Positions 25,522 through 32,981 are shown, numbered from the stretch's first letter. The stretch is DNA of 64,000 nt from Nocardiopsis alborubida (GCF_012396365.1 NZ_JAAXPG010000008.1:62001-126000), one strand, 5' to 3'. Translations and numbers: made by a program. The notes: generated by a model not told the origin, from the sequence alone.

Positions 25522-26441
25522 GCGGAGGCGGCAGGAACGACGAAAGCAGCACGAGCCGCACGAGCAGCGGAAGCAGCACGAGCGGTGCGCGGAAGGGGAA
25601 CAGCCGGAGCTGGGGGGACGACGGAGGCGACGGCATCGGGGCCGTGCTGGCGCTGTCGCCGGTTGTGCCCGTGGTGACGGTGGACTCCCCCGGACGCGCG
25701 GTCTCCCTGGCGGAGGCTCTGCTGGCGGGCGGAGTGGGCGTCGTGGAGGTCACCCTGCGCACGCCCGGCGCCCTGGACGCGGTCCGGGCGGTCGCGAGGG
25801 ACGTTCCGGACATGGTGGTGGGCGCGGGAACCGTGCTCACCCCCCGCCAGGCCGACGAGGCCGCGGAGGCCGGGGCGCGTTTCCTGGTCACGCCCGGCAC
25901 CACGAACCGGATGCTGCGCCATCTGGTCGCGAGTGGGATCCCCGCCCTGCCGGGGGTCGCCACCGTCAGCGAGGTGCTGGCCGCCCGCGAGGCGGGGATG
26001 CTCGCGCAGAAGCTCTTCCCCGCGTCGGTTCCGGGAATCCCGTTCCTGCGTTCGGTGGCGGGCCCGGTCCCCGACGTGGTGTTCTGTCCCACGGGCGGGA
26101 TCACGGCCGCCACGGCCGCCGGCTACCTGGCTCTGGACAACGTGGCGTGTGTCGGCGGGAGCTGGCTGACCCCCGGGGACGCGGTCCGGGCGGGGGACTG
26201 GGCGGGACGCCTCCGTATGCGCCCCCAGGGCTTGAACACCGACAGGGCCATGGCCGCGGCGACCGCGGTGGTGGAGACCAGGGGCGGGAACAGCAGTGCG
26301 GAGCCGATCGCGAAGGACGTTCCCCCGGCGAGGGCGGTGCGGGCCTGGGCCGCCAGCGCGGTGACCTCGGGTGAGAGCAGCAGGACCACGAGGGTGAGCA
26401 GCACGGCGTTGGCCACCAGCTTGAGCAGGACCCACCAGTAA
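25518..26441 (+). CDS. KDPG/KHG aldolase with unusual N- and C-terminal extensions
   Basis: The core (about residues 42-232) is 2-keto-3-deoxy-6-phosphogluconate aldolase: general base Glu77 in VVEVTLRTP, GAGTVLTPRQA, the Schiff-base Lys165 in MLAQKLFPAS, and phosphate loops CPTGGI and VGGSWLTP. It cleaves KDPG to pyruvate and glyceraldehyde 3-phosphate. The frame as read adds about 40 low-complexity Ser/Gly/Arg residues before the core and about 75 after it, the latter antisense to the next gene, so 307 residues instead of the usual 205-220. The GTG at 25518 keeps the GTGA coupling of the operon; a GTG at 25644 would give the core only. Confidence 0.75.
   Translation: MSGGGRNDESSTSRTSSGSSTSGARKGNSRSWGDDGGDGIGAVLALSPVVPVVTVDSPGRAVSLAEALLAGGVGVVEVTLRTPGALDAVRAVARDVPDMVVGAGTVLTPRQADEAAEAGARFLVTPGTTNRMLRHLVASGIPALPGVATVSEVLAAREAGMLAQKLFPASVPGIPFLRSVAGPVPDVVFCPTGGITAATAAGYLALDNVACVGGSWLTPGDAVRAGDWAGRLRMRPQGLNTDRAMAAATAVVETRGGNSSAEPIAKDVPPARAVRAWAASAVTSGESSRTTRVSSTALATSLSRTHQ
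25540..25620 (+). repeat. Low-complexity AGC/ACGAGC-rich segment
   Basis: AGCAGCACGAG-type units recur about every 27 bp, with visibly lower third-position GC than the neighbours. The segment encodes the Ser/Arg-rich leader of the aldolase if the start at 25518 is used. Confidence 0.5.
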
Positions 26442-26698
26442 CGGAGCAGCCCGTACCTGGTCCCCCATCCGAGGACGATCCCCGACAGCAGGGTGAGGGC
26501 GCCGACCGCGACCAGCGGCCACGTCGCGAAGGCCGCGAGGGCGACCGCGACGGAGGCGTCGTCGCCGCCGAGCAGCGCGGTGACCACGAGGACGCCCAGG
26601 ACGAGGTCGAGCCCGAGCCAGCTTCCGGCCGCGGCGATGTGGGTCAGCAGGACGGCCTTGCGGGTGCGGGCCCCCAGACGCCGTCGGGGGGTTGTCAT
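26123..26698 (-). CDS. Four-helix membrane protein, DUF2269-like
   Basis: A 191-residue protein with four predicted membrane helices (about residues 14-34, 45-68, 77-97 and 127-152) and the conserved-looking AAAGSWLGLDLVLG, WGTRYGLLRYWWVLLKL and ALSVFKPWGR blocks, as in DUF2269-like or related actinobacterial integral membrane proteins of unknown function. The conserved part ends near 26215; the frame then runs on to a TAG at 26123, antisense to the end of the aldolase. The start may be 26707 instead of 26698. Confidence 0.68.
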   Translation of the reverse strand: MTTPRRRLGARTRKAVLLTHIAAAGSWLGLDLVLGVLVVTALLGGDDASVAVALAAFATWPLVAVGALTLLSGIVLGWGTRYGLLRYWWVLLKLVANAVLLTLVVLLLSPEVTALAAQARTALAGGTSFAIGSALLFPPLVSTTAVAAAMALSVFKPWGRIRRRPAQSPARTASPGVSQLPPTHATLSRAR

Positions 26699-26848
26699 GG
26701 TGTCCATGCGGCCAGTATCCGAGCGGGGCCCGGAGACGGCGTACAGCCGAGGACGTATTTCGGTGTACGCAGACGCGCGGCCCGTGAGAAGGGTCGCAAC
26801 GGGCGCGGACGCTTTGACCGCCACGGAGGCAACAGTGTTTACTCGACA

Positions 26849-26870
26849 GGGGTGAACGCCTGTTCACCCC
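26849..26870. promoter_or_regulatory. 22-bp palindromic operator for the efflux/TetR unit
   Basis: GGGGTGAAC-GCCT-GTTCACCCC is a perfect inverted repeat of 9-bp arms, 20 bp before the MFS start codon. The TetR gene is the second gene of the unit, so autoregulation through this site is likely. Confidence 0.8.
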
Positions 26871-26890
26871 GTACGTCACCTGGAGTACCC

Positions 26891-28369
26891 ATGCCGTCCG
26901 CCCCGCGCCTGCCCTCTTGGGCGACCACGGGAGTCCTCACCCTCTGCGGCCTGATCGTCTCGTTGCAGCAGACCCTCGTCATCCCCCTGCTCCCGGACCT
27001 GCCGAGGATCCTCGACGTGTCCGCCGACGACGCGTCCTGGCTGGTCACCGCCACGCTGCTCACCGGCGCCGTGGCCACGCCGATCGTCTCCCGCATGGCC
27101 GACATGTACGGCAAGCGCAGGATGCTGCTCGTCTCCCTCGCGGTCATGACGGCGGGCTCGCTCATCGCGGCCCTGGGCGGCAGCTTCGTACCGATGCTGA
27201 TCGGGCGCGCCATGCAGGGGTTCGGCGCCTCCCTGATCCCGGTGGGCATGAGCATCATGCGCGACGAACTGCCCCGGGAGAAGCTCTCGGGGGGTATCGC
27301 CCTGATGAGCGCCACCCTCGGCATCGGCGCCGCCCTGGGGCTGCCGCTGTCCGGCGTGCTCTACAGCGCGTTCGGCTGGACCTCCCTGTTCTGGTCGGCC
27401 GCGGCCGTCGGCGCCGTGCTCCTCGTGCTCATCCGCCTGCTGGTCGAGGAGTCCCCCCAGCGCTTCCCCGGCCGCTTCGACATCACGGGGGCGCTCGTGC
27501 TCTCGGTCGTCCTCGTGGGCTTCCTGCTCGCGCTGTCCAAGGGCTCTTCGTGGGGTTGGACCAGCGGTCAGACCCTGGGACTGACCGCGTTCTCCGCCGT
27601 CGCCCTCGTGGTGTGGATACCCCTCCAGCTGCGCACGCGCGAGCCCATGGTGAACCTGCGCACGGCCTTTCGCCGTCCGGTCCTGCTCACCAACGTGTCC
27701 TCGTACTTCGTCGGGTTCGCGATGTTCCTCAACAGCCTGGTCACCACGCAGGAGCTCCAGGTGCCCGTGGAGACCGGATACGGGCTGGCCCTGCCCGTGG
27801 CCGTCGCCGGACTGGCGATGGTGCCGGGCGGTCTGATGATGCTGGTGTTCTCGCCCGTCGCCAGCCGCATGCTCAACCGATGGGGCGGGAAACCGACCCT
27901 GGTGACCGGCGGGGCGATCATGGGCCTGACCTACCTGTGGCGGGTGTTCAACGCCGACACCGTGCTGGAGGTGATGCTGGGAACGATGTTGGTCAGCATC
28001 GGCACCGCCATCGCCTTCGCCGCCATGCCCTCCCTGGTCATGGCCTCCGCACCCCGGAGCGAGACCGCGTCGGCGAACGGGCTCAACACCCTGGTCCGGT
28101 CGCTGGGCACCTCCAGCGGCAGCGCCGTGGTCGCGCTGGTCTTCGCCTCGCTGACCGTGGACGTGGGCGGCACGGTGTTCCCCTCCGCCCAGGCCATGGA
28201 CCTGTCCCACTGGCTCGGTGTGGCGTCGTGCCTGGTCAGTGTGCTGGTGGGCGCCTTCGTTCCGGGCCGTGCCCCCGCCGGTCCGGACACGTCCGGGACC
28301 GGGTCCCGTACGCTGCCCACCGGAGCGGGCGAGGGGCCCGCACACGACCGGCGGGAGGTGGAAGCGTGA
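26891..28369 (+). CDS. MFS drug efflux transporter (DHA2/EmrB-QacA type)
   Basis: A 492-residue transporter with 14 likely helices. Motif A is ADMYGKRRMLLVSL. The proton-coupling helix IGRAMQGFGASLIPVGM and the DHA2-type helix-5 motif ATLGIGAALGLPLSGVLY are visible. It is expected to export a hydrophobic toxic compound or a metabolite in exchange for protons. The ATG follows TGGAG, immediately downstream of the 22-bp palindrome. The stop overlaps the TetR start (GTGA), so pump and repressor are made together. Confidence 0.86.
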   Translation: MPSAPRLPSWATTGVLTLCGLIVSLQQTLVIPLLPDLPRILDVSADDASWLVTATLLTGAVATPIVSRMADMYGKRRMLLVSLAVMTAGSLIAALGGSFVPMLIGRAMQGFGASLIPVGMSIMRDELPREKLSGGIALMSATLGIGAALGLPLSGVLYSAFGWTSLFWSAAAVGAVLLVLIRLLVEESPQRFPGRFDITGALVLSVVLVGFLLALSKGSSWGWTSGQTLGLTAFSAVALVVWIPLQLRTREPMVNLRTAFRRPVLLTNVSSYFVGFAMFLNSLVTTQELQVPVETGYGLALPVAVAGLAMVPGGLMMLVFSPVASRMLNRWGGKPTLVTGGAIMGLTYLWRVFNADTVLEVMLGTMLVSIGTAIAFAAMPSLVMASAPRSETASANGLNTLVRSLGTSSGSAVVALVFASLTVDVGGTVFPSAQAMDLSHWLGVASCLVSVLVGAFVPGRAPAGPDTSGTGSRTLPTGAGEGPAHDRREVEA

Positions 28370-28941
28370 CCGGGACCGACAGCCGCGGCACCATCGTCGC
28401 CGCGGCGCGGCGGCTCTTCTTCGAGCACGGCTACAAGGGGGTGACCGTCCGCGACATCGCCGCCGCCGCGGGGGTCTCCCCCGCCCTGGTGATCAAGCAC
28501 TACGGCAGCAAGGCCGAACTCTTCAACGAGGTGGGGCCGCACGAGATCCCCCTGGCGGAGCTGGACCTGCCCCGCTCCGCCATCGGCCGCGCCCTGGTGC
28601 GCAAGGTCCTCACCCGCCGCGAGCACGGCTCACCGGAGGGCTGGCTGGCCACCACCGCCCACGTGCGCGAGTCCCCCGCGCCCGAACGCTCCCGTGAGGA
28701 GGTGCGCACGAGACTCCTGGACAGCGTCGGCGCCCTGCTCGGGGACACCACCCCCGAACGCCGCTACGCCAGCGCCGTCTCCTGCCAGATGCTCGGCCTC
28801 GCCGAGGGCGTCCGCGTCCTGGGCATGTTCCCGGAGGAGGAGACCTCCCGGGAGGAGCTGCTGGACCTGTACGCCCCTCTGATCCAGCAGCAGGTCGACG
28901 CCTGCGCGCGGGCCTGCGCCGCCCAGCCGAGCGAGCCGTGA
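28366..28941 (+). CDS. TetR-family regulator coupled to the efflux gene
   Basis: A 191-residue TetR protein with N-terminal helix-turn-helix (residues 8-53: FFEHGYKGVTVRDIAAAAGV then SPALVIKHYGSKAELFNEV). The C-terminal half resembles the TetR_C domain of efflux repressors. It begins with GTG overlapping the MFS stop. Its expected site is the palindrome at 26849-26870. The ligand is probably the pump substrate (inferred). Confidence 0.86.
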   Translation: MTGTDSRGTIVAAARRLFFEHGYKGVTVRDIAAAAGVSPALVIKHYGSKAELFNEVGPHEIPLAELDLPRSAIGRALVRKVLTRREHGSPEGWLATTAHVRESPAPERSREEVRTRLLDSVGALLGDTTPERRYASAVSCQMLGLAEGVRVLGMFPEEETSREELLDLYAPLIQQQVDACARACAAQPSEP

Positions 28942-29132
28942 CCTCTCCGGGGCCGCCGTCTGGTAAGCCGGACAGGGTGAACAGCGCAAGAGGGTTCGAA
29001 GGACAGGGCGAGAGCGAGTCACCGGACCGGGGGTCCGCTTCGCGGGAGAGGGTCATCCAGTGGCTCTGGCCGCTGGCGGCCGTGGTGGTCGTGGTCGTGG
29101 GCATGGTCCTCGGCTACGCGTTCTTCAGCTGA
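28938..29132 (+). CDS. 64-residue single-helix membrane protein
   Basis: A hydrophilic N-terminus of about 40 residues is followed by one strong membrane helix (about residues 42-63, LWPLAAVVVVVVGMVLGYAF) that ends the protein, so it is a C-tail-anchored small protein. A GTG at 28938 overlaps the TetR stop; a second in-frame GTG at 28977 would give a 51-residue product. I do not recognise it. If the first start is right, it belongs to the efflux operon. Confidence 0.55.
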   Translation: MTSPGPPSGKPDRVNSARGFEGQGESESPDRGSASRERVIQWLWPLAAVVVVVVGMVLGYAFFS

Positions 29133-29162
29133 GCCCGTGGAGCCCTCCGGGTTCGGGCGGCC

Positions 29163-29645
29163 TCAGGCGCCGCCCGGGGAGGTGCCCGGCAGACGGGTGG
29201 CCACCCACTGGTCGTCGGAGTCGCGGCGCATCTCCAGGGGGCCGTGGTCCTCGCCGGGGTAGACCAGGGCGACCGTGGCGATGGGGACCTCCCCCTCCAG
29301 GTCGGTGTTCATGGTGACCTCGCCGACCTCCATGCCCTCACCGCCCCGGAGCGACTCGGCGTAGAGGGGGAAGGCCGCAGGGCAGTCCTCGGCCCCGTGC
29401 TCGTCGGCCACCACCGTGCGCGCGGCCTCGTCCATCAGCGCGCAGCCCGCCTCGCCGTCGGCGACCATGAGGGAGGCGAGGAAGCCCTCCGCCGCGCGCC
29501 GAACGTGGGTCTCGGCGTCCGGGTCCACCGCGGCGGCGCTCTCCTCGGCCCGACCCGCGGTCTCCTCCGGAGCCTCCTCGCCGGAGCAGGCCGTGGCGGC
29601 CAGGAGCAGGGCCAGCAGCGGGGCGGACAGCGGAGGTCGTCTCAT
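29163..29645 (-). CDS. Putative lipoprotein of unknown function
   Basis: A 160-residue protein with a lipoprotein signal: MRRPP, hydrophobic core and lipobox AATAC (Cys20). A Glu/Ala-rich linker is followed by a compact domain of about 115 residues with AEGFLASLMVADGEAGCALM and two further cysteines that could pair. The domain resembles the small NTF2-like or DUF4878-like extracytoplasmic domains of actinobacteria, but I cannot fix the family. GAAAGG precedes the ATG. It is divergent from the PucR gene. Confidence 0.7.
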   Translation of the reverse strand: MRRPPLSAPLLALLLAATACSGEEAPEETAGRAEESAAAVDPDAETHVRRAAEGFLASLMVADGEAGCALMDEAARTVVADEHGAEDCPAAFPLYAESLRGGEGMEVGEVTMNTDLEGEVPIATVALVYPGEDHGPLEMRRDSDDQWVATRLPGTSPGGA

Positions 29646-29950
29646 GGCGGGCGCCTTTCGAGGGGGGCGGGGCGTCGTCCGCACCATTGTTACCGTATCG
29701 GCCCGCTCCGTGACCAGCGGTGTCCGCGCGGCCGGGTGCCATGGCGGGTTCGGGGTCGTCGACGGGGCCGGGCTCCCGACCATCACCGAAAGCCCGGCTT
29801 GCGGGGGTTCGGGGGTTGTCGGTTGGGCCGGGCTCTGGTGATATGGGGACGCGGTCCCCTCCCGACGGAACCGCTCCGGACTTTCTGGCGCACAGAGCAC
29901 GCGCGGGCGTGCCACGGGCGGCTCCGCCGTGCGTCCGCGCCGGAGGTGAC
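29646..29950. other. Divergent region with repeated motifs
   Basis: 305 bp between the lipoprotein and PucR genes. It carries an imperfect direct repeat (29748-29775 and 29807-29835) and a hairpin with arms at 29767-29774 and 29791-29798. No gene is seen. Confidence 0.45.
29748..29835. repeat. Imperfect direct repeat upstream of the PucR gene
   Basis: Two units of 28-29 nt share GTTCGGGG..GTCG..GGGCCGGGCTC, spaced about 59 bp start to start. They may be paired regulator sites. Confidence 0.45.
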
Positions 29951-31273
29951 ATGACCTACTCCCTGCGGGAGAGCCGTCCGACGGACCCGTTCGCCCGTAT
30001 CCCCCCGGAGCTGGGCGCCCGGCTGCGCCCTCTGGTGCCGTCGCTGGCGGAGGAGGCCCTGGAGGGCATCCGGCGCCGGGCGGAGCTCCACACCTCGCCT
30101 CTGGAGCCCTCCGACGCCGAGGAGCTTCGGCGGACGGTGGAATCCGGACTGCGCGCCTTCCTGGACCGAGTGGAGGGCGGCGGCCGCTCCCCCGGGCACG
30201 TGGACGCGCTGGCCGCCGAGTTCCGGGCCTTCGGTGCGGGCGAGGCCCGGCACGGGCGCACCCTGGAGTGCCTGCACACGGGGATGCGTACGGCGGCGGC
30301 CGTGGCGTGGCGGCGGCTGGCCGACGCGGACGCGCTCACCCGCGACCACATGGCGGTGCTGGGAGAGGCGATCTTCGCGTTCCAGGAGGAGGTCTCGACC
30401 GCCGCGGCCGAGGGCCACGCGCGGGTGCGCGGCGCAGGGGTGGACGCGCTGCGCAGGCGCCGGGCCCGGCTGCTGGAGGTGCTGCTGGCCGGGACGGGCA
30501 CGCGGCAGGAGGCCGGAGCGGTGCCCGCGCTGGCTCGGGCCGCCCGCTGGCGGCTGCCCGAGCGGGTGGCGGTGGCGTTGCTGTACCGGGGCACGGACGG
30601 CGCGACGGGGACCCAGGCGGCGGTGGCCCCGGCGGCCCCGGGCGGCCTGCCGGCGGGTGTGCTGTCAGCCGCGGCGGGGGCGTTCTCGCATCTCACCGCG
30701 CTGCCGGCGGACGTGCTCGTGGGTCTGGACCGCGTGGAACCGTGCGCGGTGGTACCCGACCCCGAGGGGCCGGGACGGCTGCGGTCGCTGGAGCGCTCGC
30801 TGCGCGGGGCCTGCGCGGTGCTGGGGCCGAGTGTGCCCCCGGACCGGGCGCCGGTGTCGCTGGCCCGGGCCCAGGACCTGGCGGAACTCGTCCGGACGGG
30901 AGTGGTCCCGGGCGGGGGCGTGGTGCGGTGGGACGACCACCTGCCGGCGCTGCTGCTGTCGCGCGACCGCGAGCTGGTCGCGGAGATGGCACGGTCCCGG
31001 CTCGCTCCGCTGGCGCCGCTGCGTCCGCCCCAGCGGGAGCGGATGGCCGACACCCTGCTGGCCTGGTTGGAGTCGGGGCTCAACGCCAACGAGGCCGCGG
31101 AGCGGCTGTGCATCCACCCGCAGACCGTGCGCTACCGGCTGCGCCGGCTGGAGGAGCTGTTCGGCGACCGGCTGCGCGAGCCCGGTGAGCGTTTCGAACT
31201 GGAACTGGTCCTGCGGGCCCGCCGCCTGCTCGGTCCCGTGGAGGAGGGCCCGGTGCGGCCGGACGGCGGGTGA
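29951..31273 (+). CDS. PucR-family (CdaR-like) transcriptional regulator
   Basis: A 440-residue regulator. The C-terminal PucR-type helix-turn-helix (about residues 360-425) reads LLAWLESGLNANEAAERLCI then HPQTVRYRLRRLEELFGDRL, which is diagnostic. The middle is a degenerate GGDEF-like CdaR domain, and the N-terminal 150 residues form a helical RsbRD-like sensor region. CGGAGGTGAC precedes the ATG. Relatives control purine, amino acid or secondary metabolism. No obvious target operon lies beside it, apart from the divergent lipoprotein. Confidence 0.85.
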   Translation: MTYSLRESRPTDPFARIPPELGARLRPLVPSLAEEALEGIRRRAELHTSPLEPSDAEELRRTVESGLRAFLDRVEGGGRSPGHVDALAAEFRAFGAGEARHGRTLECLHTGMRTAAAVAWRRLADADALTRDHMAVLGEAIFAFQEEVSTAAAEGHARVRGAGVDALRRRRARLLEVLLAGTGTRQEAGAVPALARAARWRLPERVAVALLYRGTDGATGTQAAVAPAAPGGLPAGVLSAAAGAFSHLTALPADVLVGLDRVEPCAVVPDPEGPGRLRSLERSLRGACAVLGPSVPPDRAPVSLARAQDLAELVRTGVVPGGGVVRWDDHLPALLLSRDRELVAEMARSRLAPLAPLRPPQRERMADTLLAWLESGLNANEAAERLCIHPQTVRYRLRRLEELFGDRLREPGERFELELVLRARRLLGPVEEGPVRPDGG

Positions 31274-31307
31274 CGGGCGCGCGGGGCGCCCACCACCGCT
31301 TCCGGGG
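31259..31307. repeat. Direct repeat copy L (contains hairpin)
   Basis: A 49-nt element spanning the PucR stop codon. It matches 32892-32943 at all but 3 positions plus 3 single-base gaps. It contains GGGCGC-loop-GCGCCC (31275-31291), so it may also act as a terminator. Confidence 0.7.
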
Positions 31308-31425
31308 TGCGCGGACGATGGTCGATCAGCTACCGGCACCGGTACGGGGCGTCGAATGACCGGGCGTCCGCCGTGGACGGTTGGACGGGAGCCGCAGTGG
31401 GTCACGAGCGCTTCCGCTCACGGGC

Positions 31426-32244
31426 TCACTGCCAGGCGGCTGTCTCCGGATCGATCCCGTGGGCGCGGGCGCACTCGTCGATGCTCTGCCGGAACCAGGA
31501 GGCCAGCCCGAACCGGATTCCGTCGTAGTGGGAGGAGAAACCGGGATCGGACTCGAACATTCTTCCCAGACACACCTGCATCTGCCGAGTGAGCGGGAAG
31601 AGGTCGGAGAACACTTCGCGGTGGCGCTCGACGAGCGCGTCCGCTTCCGGGCTGCCCGGGACGACACCCCGGTCGAGGGCGTCGCCCAGATCGCTGTGCA
31701 ACGTGGACATCGCCGAGGAGAGCGACCGCCACTGCTCCCGCGTGCGGGAGGCGGACCGCTCGGCGAACTGCGCCCACTGCTCGGAATCCCCCCACACGGT
31801 GCGGGCCCTCCGGGTCCGGTGAGCGTCCCAGTCCGCTCCGAAGATCTCCGTCTGCGCTTCGTCGTCGAGAAGGATCCCCCGCTCGTGAGCCTCGATCATC
31901 CGTTCCAGGCGCTCGTCGAGCCGCCGCAGCTCCTGGATGCGCTCGGCGAGCCGGGCGCGCTGCCCACGCAGGGTGGCGCCGATCTCCGCTGTCCGGTCGT
32001 CGAGGACCTCACGCACCGCGCCCAGCCCGAGACCGGCCTCCCGGTATGCGACGATCCGACGCAGCCGTTGCAGGTCCGCGTCGGTGTACTGGCGATAGCC
32101 GGCGCTGGTGCGCGCGGACGGCGACGCCAAGCCGATCTCGTCCCAGTGGTGAAGCGTGCGGACGGTCACCCCTACCAGCCCAGCGGCCGCGCCCACCGTG
32201 ACACCGCCACGGATGTCACGCTCGCGTTCGACCATGGACACCAT
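31426..32244 (-). CDS. MerR-family regulator with TipAS antibiotic-recognition domain
   Basis: A 272-residue TipA-like protein. The N-terminal MerR winged helix (residues 15-80) contains TVRTLHHWDEIGLASPSA and GYRQYTDADLQRLRRIVAYR. A long coiled-coil helix (about 85-125) connects it to a C-terminal TipAS domain (about 145-270; VFSDLFPLTRQMQVCLGRMF, FGLASWFRQSIDECARAHG). In Streptomyces TipA this domain captures thiopeptide antibiotics through a cysteine; Cys225 here is a candidate but unproven. The start at 32244 follows GGAGGAGGGG and lies inside the end of the VOC gene, so the two are co-translated. Confidence 0.88.
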   Translation of the reverse strand: MVSMVERERDIRGGVTVGAAAGLVGVTVRTLHHWDEIGLASPSARTSAGYRQYTDADLQRLRRIVAYREAGLGLGAVREVLDDRTAEIGATLRGQRARLAERIQELRRLDERLERMIEAHERGILLDDEAQTEIFGADWDAHRTRRARTVWGDSEQWAQFAERSASRTREQWRSLSSAMSTLHSDLGDALDRGVVPGSPEADALVERHREVFSDLFPLTRQMQVCLGRMFESDPGFSSHYDGIRFGLASWFRQSIDECARAHGIDPETAAWQ

Positions 32245-32773
32245 TGTGCCCCTCCTCCACCGGCCCCGGGGCGACGATTCCGACCGAGGCGAGATCACGC
32301 GCCTCCTGGCTGTCAGGGTCGAACTCCTGTGCCGCGGTGAACACGACCCGCACGCCCTCAGGGGTGGTCACCTCGACGTCGCGGGTACGCCACGGCGTGT
32401 CCCGCGGCCCGGTCACGCTGCCCGGCACGAGATCCGAACACGCCTCCACGAGCGGATCGACCTCGCTCAGCACGCACAGGAAACTCACGCTCATCGCCGG
32501 CGCTTCGGGCGGCTCGGCGCCGGCCGCCGCGGGGACGAGCAGGACGTCCTGGAACGCCCACCGGCGCAGGTGGACCACCTGCCCCGGGACGCTGAACAGT
32601 TCGACGAAGCCGAACCCCCGCACCCAGAAATCCGTCGACGCCGCCAGGTCCGACGTCGGAACCGTCACGAACACCGGCATCGCGTAGATACCGCGGAACA
32701 CCTCCGGCGCGACCGCCTCCGGTCCACGCTCGGACACGGGGCCCATCTCGAACGCGTTGAAGAAACCATTCAT
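32216..32773 (-). CDS. VOC-family (glyoxalase/bleomycin-resistance-like) protein
   Basis: A 185-residue vicinal-oxygen-chelate protein: MPVFVTVPTSDLAASTDFWVRGFGF opens the first beta-alpha-beta-beta-beta unit and VEVTTPEGVRVVFTAAQEFD closes the second. Members either catalyse metal-dependent reactions or bind and sequester antibiotics such as bleomycin. As first gene of a two-gene unit whose second gene is a TipA-type drug sensor, a resistance or sequestration role is attractive. The ATG at 32773 lies right at the expected transcript start of the MerR-type promoter, so the message may be leaderless. Confidence 0.82.
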   Translation of the reverse strand: MNGFFNAFEMGPVSERGPEAVAPEVFRGIYAMPVFVTVPTSDLAASTDFWVRGFGFVELFSVPGQVVHLRRWAFQDVLLVPAAAGAEPPEAPAMSVSFLCVLSEVDPLVEACSDLVPGSVTGPRDTPWRTRDVEVTTPEGVRVVFTAAQEFDPDSQEARDLASVGIVAPGPVEEGHNGVHGRTRA

Positions 32774-32780
32774 GCGGTCC

Positions 32781-32811
32781 ACCGTCCCGCCTCACGCGGC
32801 GTGAGGGTCAA
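32781..32811 (-). promoter_or_regulatory. MerR-type promoter with 19-bp spacer and central palindrome
   Basis: On the minus strand a -35 TTGACC (32811-32806) and -10 GACGGT (32786-32781) are separated by 19 bp holding the palindrome CTCACGCCGCGTGAG (32791-32805). The overlong spacer with a dyad is the hallmark of MerR-activated promoters. It should be driven by the downstream TipA-like protein. Confidence 0.8.
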
Positions 32812-32891
32812 GCCCGATCCGTGCGCCCGACGGCGTCAGGCGGTGTCACCGTCGTCGGCCGAGCCGCTGACGTCCGCGGCGCCGACCTCGA

Positions 32892-32943
32892 CCGGACACG
32901 GCGGGCGACGGGCGCGCGGAGCGCCCGCCACCCGCTTCCGGGG
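32892..32943. repeat. Direct repeat copy R (contains hairpin)
   Basis: The second copy of the element at 31259-31307, in the same orientation. The two copies bracket the VOC/MerR pair, about 1.6 kb apart. Confidence 0.7.
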
Positions 32944-32981
32944 GCGGCCGGGCGGTTGTCCACAGGCGAAAGGCGGGCCTT

